This document shows, piece by piece, positions 1 through 9,414 of a stretch of 25,000 nucleotides of DNA. Below the pieces are notes generated by a model. That model had not been told where the DNA came from and ran no database searches. It worked only from the letters and a program-made list of their open reading frames with translations. Position 1 is the stretch's first letter, and each line of letters starts with the position of its first letter. The position numbers were made by a program, and so were the translations under genes. Source of the stretch: Guillardia theta CCMP2712 (Eukaryota; Cryptophyceae; Pyrenomonadales; Geminigeraceae). Location: positions 263,775 to 288,774 of the forward strand of contig NW_005434673.1 of assembly GCF_000315625.1 (NCBI RefSeq), given 5' to 3'.

Positions 1-29
1 GAAAGGGCTCCTCGCTGAGCTCCTTGCTC

Positions 30-1145
30 TTAACCTCCTTCCGATATCCCCCAGGCCCGCGTCTTGAGCTCCTCCGGATGAACCTTCGGGGCGGTTGCCG
101 GCTTCTTCATCACCCCGAGGAAAAGAGGGCCGTTGGAGCAGTCGATGTGGATGATCCACCGGCTGGTGCCCTGCTGCTTCGGTTGTGACCTGAAGCGGAC
201 AAGCAGCCATGAGCAGCAAGCAGGGGGGGGGAGAGGGAGGACCAGGTGATGTACGCGTAGTCCACGGGCTCGTAGTAGATGGGAGGAGGGTCTTGGTAGT
301 CACTCTGGTCAGGTGACATCCTCTTCCAACCTTTTGGAGGCTTCCAGTGTGAGTTGCTCATGTTGATGTAGATGGCCTTGTCGTTGATCTGAACCCCATG
401 GAGAACCGAGAGGACAACGTGATCTGTGATCATATCTCCTGAGAGATCGCACGTCAGGGTAGCAAGGGAGAGCTTCTCTCCTCACACTGACCCGTCTGAA
501 GCCTGAAACGAGCCTTCTTACCGTCCTCGTCGACCTCTATGTCCCTGCTCCATTCACTCACGTTCCACGTCTCGTTGTACCGCTCGTCGAAGGTTTGCAT
601 CCAGTTGAACGGCTCATCGTCAAAGGGGACCATCCTGTCCTCATTGAACAGAGTCACGTTGGGGTCCGAGGCCATAAGATATCTGTCTGACTTCCACCCG
701 TACTGGGTGTCCTTGGTGGCATGCTTGCCGGGGAAATCACTGAAGAGGATGATCTATGGGAGGTCGTGGATGTCAGAAAGATCAAAGGGAGACGAAACAC
801 TCTCACGTTCCCGGAGATCTCTCGGAAGAGCTCAGCAGTATTAGGGAGAGGATGCCGTTTCTTCCTTGCCGGGGTCTTTCGCTTCTCCTTCCCTGCATCT
901 TCGGCACTTCCCTGCTCTGTTTCTCTCTCAATCATGGCGTTGTTGTCGATGATCGACTCGATCTCATCGTCCAGATCTGATGACCCTCCTCGCAAGCTCA
1001 GCCGCGAAACATCCATGGACTTGACTTTCAGTCTAGAACTCCCACACCTCGTCCGCAGCTTGCAGGACGTGGAGCTTGGATGTTCCTGGCTGGCGTAGGG
1101 AATGATGATAGTGAGGATGATCGTCACCGTGATTGGCCTCCTCAT
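30..1145 (-). CDS. Secreted/ER-targeted protein of unknown family, 4 exons, about 318 aa
   Basis: I do not recognise the family. My model is exon 1 1145-807, exon 2 753-492, exon 3 438-243, exon 4 189-30 (stop TAA 32-30); the three introns are each 53 nt and total coding length is a multiple of three. The N-terminus (MRRPITVTIILTIIIPYASQ) is a clear signal peptide, followed by a basic/Ser-rich stretch, an LSLRGGSSD motif near residue 50 and an acidic then Lys/Arg-rich linker. From about residue 114 the protein is rich in aromatics and charged residues with three N-glycosylation sequons (NVT, NET, NVS), suggesting a folded extracellular or lumenal domain. The exon 2/3 junction is ambiguous: GTGAGG at 485 with acceptor 424 also keeps the frame (about 315 aa). 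The exon 3 donor GTCCTC is weak; GTACAT at 254 is an in-frame alternative. Confidence 0.6.
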
Positions 1146-1356
1146 GGCTCAATGCTTGAACCCTAGGTCTCTCAGGTAGCCCATGTCTGCTCAGGAAAGC
1201 AAGAGTGAGTAGCTATTGACGGTATTGACATGATACACAAGTATTGTCAGTCTTGCGTCATGCTTCTCCACGAAGACTCCTCTTCCCACATGTGCTAATC
1301 TTCCTGCTTGCTGTGTTCCTCCTTCTATCGTGTCTGTGCCTGCATGTCTTTCTCAC

Positions 1357-1386
1357 GCTCTGCTCTGCTCTGCTCTGCTCTGCTCT
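1357..1386. repeat. (GCTCT)6 microsatellite
   Basis: Six perfect tandem GCTCT units, followed by a pyrimidine run. It lies in the non-coding spacer about 210 bp upstream of the start codon of the secreted-protein gene on the minus strand. Confidence 0.9.
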
Positions 1387-1474
1387 CCCCTCCTCTCCTA
1401 CAATCTAATGCGTCCGATCGTACATGCCCAGGATCATTCGTGTACCTCATCCCCGCTCATATCCTAGCAAACAC

Positions 1475-1636
1475 CGGGTCCTCCAGGGGTCCTCTGCCGG
1501 GTCCTGCCGGGTCGGCTGCCGGGTCGGGCCAGGCAGCGGGCCAGGGGTCGGGCCGCGCCCGCGCCGCGGCCGGGCAGTCACCCGGCCTCTCGGAGTCCCG
1601 GAGTCCGGGCAGCCCGGCCTGGCGGCCAGCTCACTG
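1475..1636. other. GC-rich island 3' of the large signalling gene
   Basis: This block is almost pure G+C and contrasts sharply with the AT-richer sequence on its right. It contains three near-tandem copies of CTGCCGGGTC at about 1493-1525 and many GGGCC/CCGGG words. It starts beyond the inverted repeat at 1634-1663. Equivalent islands lie 3' of two other minus-strand genes (17310-17556 and 23160-23215). The function is unknown. Confidence 0.6.
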
Positions 1637-1663
1637 ACGGAAAGAGGGTTAGCCGTCCGTCAG
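1634..1663. repeat. Inverted repeat 3' of the large signalling gene
   Basis: The 7-bp arms CTGACGG (1634-1640) and CCGTCAG (1657-1663) are separated by 16 nt and end 62 nt beyond the stop codon at 1726. A perfect 10-nt palindrome, AGTGTACACT (1682-1691), lies between them and the stop. As transcribed RNA the arms could form a hairpin. See the finding on 3' inverted repeats. Confidence 0.45.
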
Positions 1664-1725
1664 ACTCCATCTTTATATTTTAGTGTACACTGATCTACTC
1701 TACTATACATCCAGTCCAGCACTGA

Positions 1726-4700
1726 TCAAGGCAGCTCCTCTACGAACTCCAGGCACTCGTCCAAGGAGCCCCACCTGACTCTACACGCCTGCAGCTCATG
1801 GTAAGTGGAAGCGAACACAAGCGCTGGCACTCGTACCTGGCAGGATGGATCCAAGCACACAGCATGAGAAGCAGAGGCGATGATGCTGCTCGCAGGAGCA
1901 GGGGAAGGCATCTTTGAGACGTTGACCTGCTCCGCATCCTCGTTGTCCCCCACGACTGTGGAGGCTCCCGAGTTCTCTGCGGGAGATCGGGAGGCTCTCT
2001 TGGCAGCATGCTTGCTCGGCTCCACCCGCCAGGCCTCCTGGGACGCAGACATTGCGCGGTTGATGATGTGAACCTCCTGCGGTAGGGCGTCAGAGCTGGG
2101 TGGCGAGGAAAGGGGAGCGGCAGGCGGAGACCTTCTTGGTCAGTAGGGGAGGATAGGGTTTCTGCTTCCCATGGCTCGATTCGACGACTCGCCCCATGCT
2201 GCTTGCTGGAGAGTGAACTGCTCCTGTCCACTCGGGACTTCTCCAGAGGTTCTTCCTGTTTTCCAGCCGGAAGCTCGCAGGGTTCCCCCCCCTCCCCTCC
2301 TCCTCCTCCTCTATTGGCCGCCGGCTGCTGCCAGCAGACCCGAAACTCTCCCTGACGACCCTTGCGGACGGAGGCCTGCTGGCCAGTCTCGCTGTCTTGG
2401 GGCGGACGGGCCGGTCGGGCATGTCGTTCCTGTCACTGACACGAGGGGCAGTGGAGGGTCGGCGCCTTTCGAGGGTGGGAGGAGGACCGTCAGAGAGTTT
2501 GACGTGCTCGAGGTTGAGGGAGAGGGAGGGAGTATCGATCAGCTTCTTCGTGCTCTTCTGCTGCATGCGGAACAGCCGGTTCCTCGACGTCTGCCTGCCC
2601 TCCCTGCTCACCAGGTCCCTGTTGCTCGCTCCCTTTCTGATCCTCTCAGAGACGAAGCACATGATAATTTTCCTCCTCAACATCCTCTGCATCGTGATCG
2701 CTGCGTTGACCGTCGTCGGGTCGTCGTGGTTCCTCCACACGGAGATCTTCTTGGAGAGGTTCGGGGCAGCCTCGCCCGACACGGCCACGAAGGAGTCGTC
2801 GACGATGAGGTGTTTGAACACGGAAGAGATGTCCTCTACAAACTGCTTCGACACCGCCTGGTCACACTTCTTCTGCCAGTTCTCAAGCGCGAGCACCGAC
2901 GCCCTCGTCTTCTCTCCCAGCAGCCACCTCGTGTTCTCATCCCAGTCCGCGTCCGCGTCCGACTGCGCATTCAGAAAGAAGTCCGACATCACCGCCTTCT
3001 TCGCGTCGTACGCGGCCTTGAAGTTCAGCGCCAGGTTCTGTTTCCCCGTCACTGAGTCGACCTCCCGCTGGTGCCTGGCGTCAGACTGCAACGTGTTGAC
3101 TTGTCGCAACGTGAAGCCTGCGGCCTTGAAGCGGCTCAGCCGCTTCCCCTTGGGGACTTGCTCGAGGGGAGGAGCCGCCGGCGGGGTTCCTGCTGAGAGA
3201 GCTTCGGGGGATTCGGCTGAAGGGACGGAAGCTGATAAAGGCATGTTCTCCGGCAGCTGGTCCAGAACCAGTTGGACTTTTGCTTGTTTCAGAGAGGTGC
3301 GCTGCTCGCCTCCGGCTCCGGCTCCAGCTCCGGCTCCGGCTCCAGCATCAGCTCCTCGTGGTTCCCTTTGCTTCGCGCCTCCTCCTGCATTGCTCGCGCC
3401 TTCAAATGCCCGCACTTGCTCGGCTTGCTGGCTGTCACGAAGAACGCCGATGGTGGACAAAAAGTCTTTGAGTTCTTTCGCAGCGTCAGCTGGGATGTAG
3501 GTGGACTTTTGTTCTTTTGCAGGAGGAGCCTTCTTCAGGCTAGCAACCTGACCTCCCTCCGCCTCCTTCACTAGCACGGGTTTCACGCCGCTGCCGAGAT
3601 CCCTGGAGGAGCTGCTGTGGGAGGGAGCAGGAGTCGTCTTGGTCGGAGCTTCGGTTGTTTTGTACATGCTCCAGGATCGCATCTGATCCAGCGCAGCCCT
3701 GTCCTGCAGGATGAGGAAGAGAGCTTCCTTCATCTGGATCACAGACTGACGGCTGCTGAGAAGCACGTGGCTGTACTGCTTCTGCAAGAGGTTCAGCATC
3801 TTTTCGAGCTGCTCGTAGTCGACGCTGCCGTCACTCGGAGCCTCCTTGAACTTGAGGACCTCGCGCTCGAGGGAGAGGATGAAGGACTTGAGGTTTGCGT
3901 CATTGCTGAAGTTGGCGAAGATCTCGCCGTACTGCGAGAGGCTGAGGAGGAGGCTCATGTAGGAGGAGAGCAGAGAGGGCGTGTAGGATTGCTCCTTGCT
4001 GAACCTCGCGCGGATGTTGGTGAGGAGTTTGAAGCTAATCATCTCCTCTCTGCAGGAGGGATCCTGGGCAAGGGACTTGATGATTGAGAAGAGCTCGTCC
4101 AAGGACGACTTCTGCGGCTGCTCTAGCTTGTAGAAGAGGAGGTGGATGACTCTGACCTTCTTTTCCTTGGACAGCTCCATGAATATCCTTGAGCTCTTGC
4201 ACAGCCTCCAGATCGTCTCCGTCGCCAGCTCCGAGGTGAAGTTCTGGTGGAGGGACATCAGGCCGATGATGTGGGGAACGACACCAGAGTCGAAGCAGGT
4301 AGAGAACTGGTGGAGGGAAAGGCAGTCAAGGACCATGCCGCAGATCAGCTGGACGGGGGAGATCTCCCCCTGCGCCGAGACGTTGATACACTGCCCCTCG
4401 TTCCAGGCGTCCAGCGTCATGGGAGGAGCCGAGGCCTTCAGTCCGACGTGCGACTTGGTGATGCTGAGGAAGGCAGACTTGGAGCAGGTGGCGAGGAAGA
4501 AGCGCTCGAGGTAGGGGAGGGTAAAGGTGACGCGATGGATGAGCTTGCGGTAGGCCACGCGGAGAACCTCCTTCCTGTGCTCCAGGGGGAGCTCGAAGTT
4601 CTGCCCTGACTCGGACATGTAGGCTGCCTTGCCGGTGATGAAGGTCGGGATGTCTCGGTCCCTCCTCCTGTTCTTCATCTTCACCTCCTCCATGAGCTCC

Positions 4701-7700
4701 TCGCAGTGCGCCATCGCTCGCTTCTTCAGCTTCTCGTTCTCCGACAGCATGCTCCGGAGGGCCTCCTGCGTCACCTCCACCAGTTCGCAGCTCGGGCTGA
4801 TCACCTCAAGGGAGCCGAAGCATGCTTCCTCGGTAAACAGAGCCGACTCACCCCACATGTGCCCCGCAGACATCTTGGAGACGGTGACCGCCTTCGTCTT
4901 ACCTCCGGTCTTGCACTTCACCTCGATCTCACCAGAGAGGATGATGTACAGTGACTTTGTCATCTGCCCCTGCCGCAGCACCAGCGTTCCCTTCCTCACT
5001 CTCTTCCAGTGGGACCTCTCAGCAAGGATCCGCATCTCCTTCTTCTCCATCCACGCGAAAGGCTTCACCGCCTTCTTCCTCAGCATCTTCTCCACGATCT
5101 CGTCGATCACGTTCTCGTCGATCGTTTGCTTCACCCGCTGAGCCGAGTGGCGGCAGAGGATGGCGAGGCAGCCCAGGTAGAGCACATCCTTCTCATAGAT
5201 CATCCGATCGTTCCTCTGTGTCAGCTCCTCCGCCAGGATGCCTCCGATGTCCATCAGTAGCAGATGGTCGATGGCGACTTGGAGCTTGTGATGCCCCCGT
5301 GTGTTGGACATGAGCACCCAGAAGGTGTTGAGGAGGAAATTCTGCACCTTCTCGACGTGCGGCCGCAGGTTCTCGGCCTCCTCGTCCTCCTCTCCGTCCA
5401 GCGGCAGGATGCTCAGCGCTCTGCTCGAACGGGAGAAGAGGGAACTCCGTCTTCCCGGCGAGCTCAGGGGGAGCTGGACGTGAAGCTGGAATCGAAGAAG
5501 GAAGTCGCCGTGCTCTGGCGGCGGAGGAGGGACCTGATCTTGCTCAGTGACAGCCGCTCGAGCTGGGAAGTGTCGGAGCTGCGAATCATCTCCACCATCC
5601 ACTTGATGCTGTTTTTCTGCTTCGCCTGCTCCACCACGAAGGAGTTCTCCGTCAGGCTGGTCACTGTGTCGATCTTGAGCTCCCTCAACGGCTCCCACAC
5701 GATCCCGTCCTTGCATCCTGCTGCCGTCAGCTGGAACACGAGCTTGGCCGCTTGCTCGCTCGCCTCCTCGCAGACGGATACGATGTAGTTGCAGAGGCCG
5801 AAGAGGATCGTGTTGGTCTGCCGGTCAACGATCACTTCGTTGCCATGGAGGGTGAGAACGTTGGAGAGGACTTCGAGGGAGGAAGTCCTCACTGACTTGC
5901 TGCTGGACTTGTACTGGGCAAGGAGCCACGAGATCCCTTCAGCCTCCACCAGCTGCTTGCAAGACTCTGCGCTGCTGCGGACCAGCTGGGCAATAGCGTC
6001 CAGGCATTCCGACTGGATGCGGAGGCTCTCGGAGTTCTTGCACAGGTCCATCACGATGCCGACGGCGCCGTAGTGAGAGAGCAAGTGACCGTCAGTGAGG
6101 GCGAGGGCAGCGATGCCAGGGGCAGTCTGCTCCCTTATCTGGGGAATGATGGACGTTGCAGCCATGTCAAACAGCTGCCCGCAGGCGGAGTGAACTTCCT
6201 TGCTCCTGGTCGACCTCTCGCAGTGGGAAACTTGATCAGGCTCCTTGTTCTTCATTTTCTCCATCTGAGTGTGAACGACATCCCAATTCTTCTTGGACCG
6301 CTCGTGGATCGTGTTTCTCTTGACCACCCTCTGCCTTGGCTCCCTGGGGATGAGCTCCAAGTAGTTCCTCCTCCTCCCGGACTGCACCACCCCGTGCTTC
6401 CTCTTCAGCCTCTCGGTCATGATAGCCACCAGCTTCTCCACACAGGCCTTGAGCAGCGCTTGATCCAGCCCCTTCCCTTGATCGACGTCATGAAAGACGT
6501 CCGTCGCTTCGCTCTTAGAGATCTTTCCCAAGGGGCAGTCCGCAGCAGAAACATCCTCCTTGGGTGGGTTCATGACGCCCGCACAAACAAGAAGGCCAAG
6601 GAACTCGTTCAGGTCAAGGAGACCGTCGGTAAGGGAGGAAAAGTCAGTCTTGATGAAGATAGAGTTCCGAACTGACTTATCCTTGAACTGGTAAAACAGC
6701 AACATCGTGCTCTGCTTGAAGTGCTGGATCCATCTCTCCACCCTCGGCACATACTTGGGTCCAACCTCCTTGACCTCCTCCAATTCCTCCCCTTTCTCAG
6801 CCTCTCTCTCCACTAGGTTGATCATGATCACTCCATTTGCAAGCGGGTCTGCGTACCCACTGGAAGCTGATCGATACTTGTCGAGGTTCTTCTCGAAACA
6901 GCCGTTGGGACCTTCACAGCCGGCGATGATCTCCCCGATCGTCACCTCCAGCAGCCCAATCACGTTGTCTTCGCCGAAAGGAGCCTCCCTGCCGAAGGGA
7001 TCGGGGTCGTCGTACACATAGAACGTGAGCTTCTCCTGGTAGTAGGAGGTCTTGGCCTTGGGGTTGAGGAACAAGGTCGAGATCTCAAAGCGAATCTTCC
7101 TGGTGAAACGAGGAGCAGTGTTGTTCGGTAGCCTCTCCGTTGGGTAGTGCTGCCGCGGGAGTAAGCTTTAAGGAGAGGGCGTGTAAACAAAGAGAAAGAT
7201 AAAGAAAGAATGGAAGAAGGGAGAGGGAGAGGGAGAGGGAGAGGGAGAGGGAGAGGGAGAGGGAGAGGGAGAGGGAGAGGGAGAGGGAAAGAGCGATGAG
7301 GACCTCGATCCACTTCTCGCCAGTCTTCGATACTCCACTGCGAACGAGGATACACCTAGGATCGACGTCTCTGTTGGTCCTTCGCGGAAGATACTTGCAA
7401 GAGATCTTTGTCGGTCGCAACAAAGAAATGATCAGATCGAGCAGAGCAGGCGCAAAGGGACGGAAGCACCTGGAGCTCAAAGACCTTGCGAGTGAAGAGA
7501 TCCATGTCCTTTGACGAGGCCAACCCTGCTCGCGCCAGATGTGCGTCGAACGGAACGACGATGTGGGAGAAGTCAAAGAATCCGCGCATGGCATCGCCAA
7601 AGAGCATGTCGTTCTTGACGATACGATCCCTCTCCTGTTCGGAGAGCTTGTTCAGATTGAGCGGGAACTTCGAGGTGCTCGAAGTGTATTGATCGTGGAG

Positions 7701-8854
7701 GGATGCTCTACGACGAAATTTGTTGATGTTTCCCTTCAACCATGCACTGAAGAGGTTGTACTTCTCGTCCAATGGAAGGTCCTCTGTCTCCTTGTTCTCT
7801 GAGATCAGCTCCGACTGGTTTGCTCCAATAAGATCGCAGAACTCATCGAACGACACCTAGCAGAATCCTTATAAGATGCCGTTTCAAGTTAGAGAAAGAT
7901 AGCCTCCGACCTGTCCGTTTCCATCCAGGTCCGCGGCTAAAGTAACAAGGGAGCACATAGAGTCAGTTGGAATGGAGAGAGCACCCTCCAGGTACCTCGC
8001 ATGATCCTCCTAACTTGTACTTCGTTGACGTTGGGCAGGTAGAACTGGATAGCCTTCTGTAGCTCGTTCATGTCGATGAAGTCTGAGGAAGGAAGTTACG
8101 ATCATCTAGAGTTCATCCAGGGCTGCGATCATGCGCAGCGAGAGCACTCACTCGATTGATCGATGTCAAAGTGGTCAAAAGCGGCCCGCGCCTTGATGAG
8201 CGGGTCGGACTTGATGGCTCCTTGCTGCACCATGAGAGCAACGAACTCGGAGAACCCGATCTCTCCTCCACCGTCCTTGTCCACCTCCTTGACTATTGCC
8301 TCGAGCTCCGTCATGTTCAACTTGACTCCACAGGATTCGAACACCTGTTCAGGAGGTGAGAACATGACTGCTGCATTGACGGTGACAACTTGACAAGTTA
8401 CCTTGTTGAGCTCCAACACGCTGATGTTGCCTGATCCATCCTGATCGAAGACCGAGAAAGCCTTCCTCATCTCTCCTACATCCTCAACGTGCAAGCCATA
8501 CATGCTTCCCAACTTCTCGTCTGAAAAGTTGTCCGGGTCGGCATGCCTCAAGTGCGGGTTCACGAAACTTCCTTCGCTTGGTTGTGTGGAGACCTTGCTT
8601 TCTCGCTCGTCAGCCTCTGAATGTCGCGGACTCCAGGCTCCGTGAAAATATTCTTCCTGTTTCTCCTCCTCCTCTCCATCACCATCGTCATCATCATCAG
8701 GGATGTAGGGTTCATCATCGTCCTCATTTTCTTCTGAGTTGGGAACGCTGTGCTCTTCTAGCGTTCGTTCTTCCACTTGATTCTCCTGACTGTGTTGTTC
8801 TTGCATCATCCGCAAGATCGCCAAGTCATCCTGAGCCAACCCTCCTGACCGCAT
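1726..8854 (-). CDS. Giant EF-hand/C2/armadillo/CNBD/IQ signalling protein, about 2169 aa, 10 coding exons
   Basis: Exons (minus): 8854-8402, 8344-8152, 8082-7996, 7936-7911, 7856-7470, 7405-7304, 7149-5480, 5420-2132, 2076-1837, 1788-1726; the frame closes across all junctions. Residues about 136-258 hold four EF-hands (loops DQDGSGNISVLE, DKDGGGEIGFSE, DIDQSNFIDMNE, DLDGNGQVSFDE), three of them completed only by splicing. Residues about 378-495 form a C2 domain resembling copine C2A (FELQISCKYL, WIEHYPTERLPNN, FYVYDDPDPFG). Helical ARM-like repeats follow at about 745-920. A cyclic-nucleotide-binding domain lies at about 1100-1195 (LRQGQMTKSLYIILSGEIEV, then GESALF). More HEAT/ARM-like helices lie at about 1270-1450, an Ala-Gly repeat near 1665, an IQ-like helix (ITMQRMLRRKIIMCFVSERI) near 1880 and a disordered basic tail. 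The expected function is Ca2+/phospholipid/cyclic-nucleotide responsive scaffolding (inferred). The ATG at 8854 is the first in frame; the frame is open up to 8920, so a further 5' exon is possible. Confidence 0.8.
1789..1836 (-). other. 48-nt in-frame intron near the 3' end of the large signalling gene
   Basis: The donor CAG|GTACGAGT and acceptor GAGCTGCAG are good matches, but the 48 nt are a multiple of three without stop codons, so retention would only insert 16 residues. I call it an intron because of the strong donor; an exonic reading cannot be excluded. Confidence 0.5.
3311..3356. repeat. Coding (GGCTCC/AGCTCC)n repeat giving an Ala-Gly run
   Basis: Imperfect tandem hexanucleotide repeat within the large signalling gene. 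On the coding strand it encodes alternating Ala-Gly residues within a low-complexity linker between the helical repeats and the C-terminal IQ-like region. Confidence 0.8.
7150..7303 (-). other. 154-nt intron splitting the C2 domain, expanded by a minisatellite
   Basis: The donor GTCCTC after TGGATCGAG and acceptor GCGGCAG restore the C2 spacing W-I-E-x5-E-R-L-P-N-N. This is the longest intron of the gene; its neighbours are 54-69 nt. The excess length is due mainly to the GGGAGA array at 7220-7287. Confidence 0.7.
7220..7287. repeat. (GGGAGA)n array, about 11 units, intronic
   Basis: Perfect tandem hexanucleotide repeat. On the transcribed minus strand it reads (TCTCCC)n, a long polypyrimidine run upstream of the acceptor at 7150. 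Reading frames across it (Leu-Ser or Leu-Pro repeats) are artefacts. Confidence 0.95.
8345..8401 (-). other. 57-nt in-frame intron between EF-hands 1 and 2
   Basis: The donor AACAAG|GTAACT and acceptor CTGAACAG remove a 19-residue stop-free insert that would otherwise disturb the spacing between the helices of EF-hands 1 and 2. The spliced reading gives LELNK-VFESCG, the normal EF-hand linker. Confidence 0.7.
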
Positions 8855-9414
8855 TTTCTCCCTTGTTGCTGGTGGAAGAACAAAAGTTGCAGGACCGACC
8901 TGGAGGTCAACCCCGGACACCAGCTACTGGTACCGCCACGACCGACTTGAAGGGACTTCAGCTACTGACTGGTTCTCCTGCTCTCTCCTCCATCTTCGCG
9001 CTCCCCTTCTCCTCCTTCTCCCCCCGCCCTCCGCCTTCCTTGCCCTCGGGCATACCGTACGCCGTTGGGGGTTGACAAGGGTAGGGGTGGGGTGGACCAA
9101 GTCAATCGGACGGGTGGGGTTCGGTACCTAATCTGTTGGTGACCACCTCCCCCCTCAGCTCCAAGTTGATCAATTGCCAACCATGATTGCCAACAGAATT
9201 GCCAACCTGAGTCTTTACTCAAAGTTAAGTTAAAAATCAGTACGAGGACACTTGCTGCGAACCCTGCGCCTTTTACTCTGCGCCATGTTGCGCTGAAGGG
9301 AAGGAGGGGAGGGAGAGCGAGTCGGGAGGAGAGGAGAGATGGGGAAAAGAAGAGGGAAGATGGGAACGAACAGAGAGAAGAGGTCTCGGTACCGAGGTCA
9401 AGACCTTGCGCAGC
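8855..9414. other. Spacer between divergently transcribed genes
   Basis: This is a likely bidirectional promoter region between the signalling gene (minus) and the membrane-protein gene (plus). It contains G-rich motifs GGGTAGGGGTGGGGTGG (about 9079-9095) and GGTGGGGTTCGG (about 9114-9125). I see no canonical TATA box. The bases 8855-8920 continue the minus-strand frame and may be exonic. A short minus-strand ATG frame at about 9286 (MAQSKRRR...) could be an upstream exon, but nothing confirms it. Confidence 0.4.

Larger units (their letters stand above)
1146..1725. other. Spacer between two minus-strand genes
   Basis: No gene is visible here. The spacer holds the 5' flank of the secreted-protein gene (1146 upward), a pentanucleotide microsatellite at 1357-1386, a GC-rich island at about 1475-1636, and an inverted repeat at 1634-1663 plus a 10-nt palindrome at 1682-1691 that lie 3' of the large signalling gene ending at 1726. 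Open frames across 1308-1693 follow the GC-rich island and have no protein-like composition. Confidence 0.6.

Noticed and set aside
1308-1693. Overlapping frames of 109 and 89 aa in the GC-rich island
   Set aside because: Low-complexity Gly/Pro/Ala/Arg products of a GC-rich spacer.
2171-3500. Long plus-strand open frames (294 and 367 aa)
   Set aside because: They are antisense to the large signalling gene, whose protein has recognisable domains and closing splice junctions; the antisense products are compositional shadows.
5421-5716. Reading the N-terminal 98 residues of the 1208-aa minus frame as a protein start
   Set aside because: That stretch overlaps the ARM-repeat frame and is best explained as out-of-frame exon plus a 59-nt intron (5421-5479).
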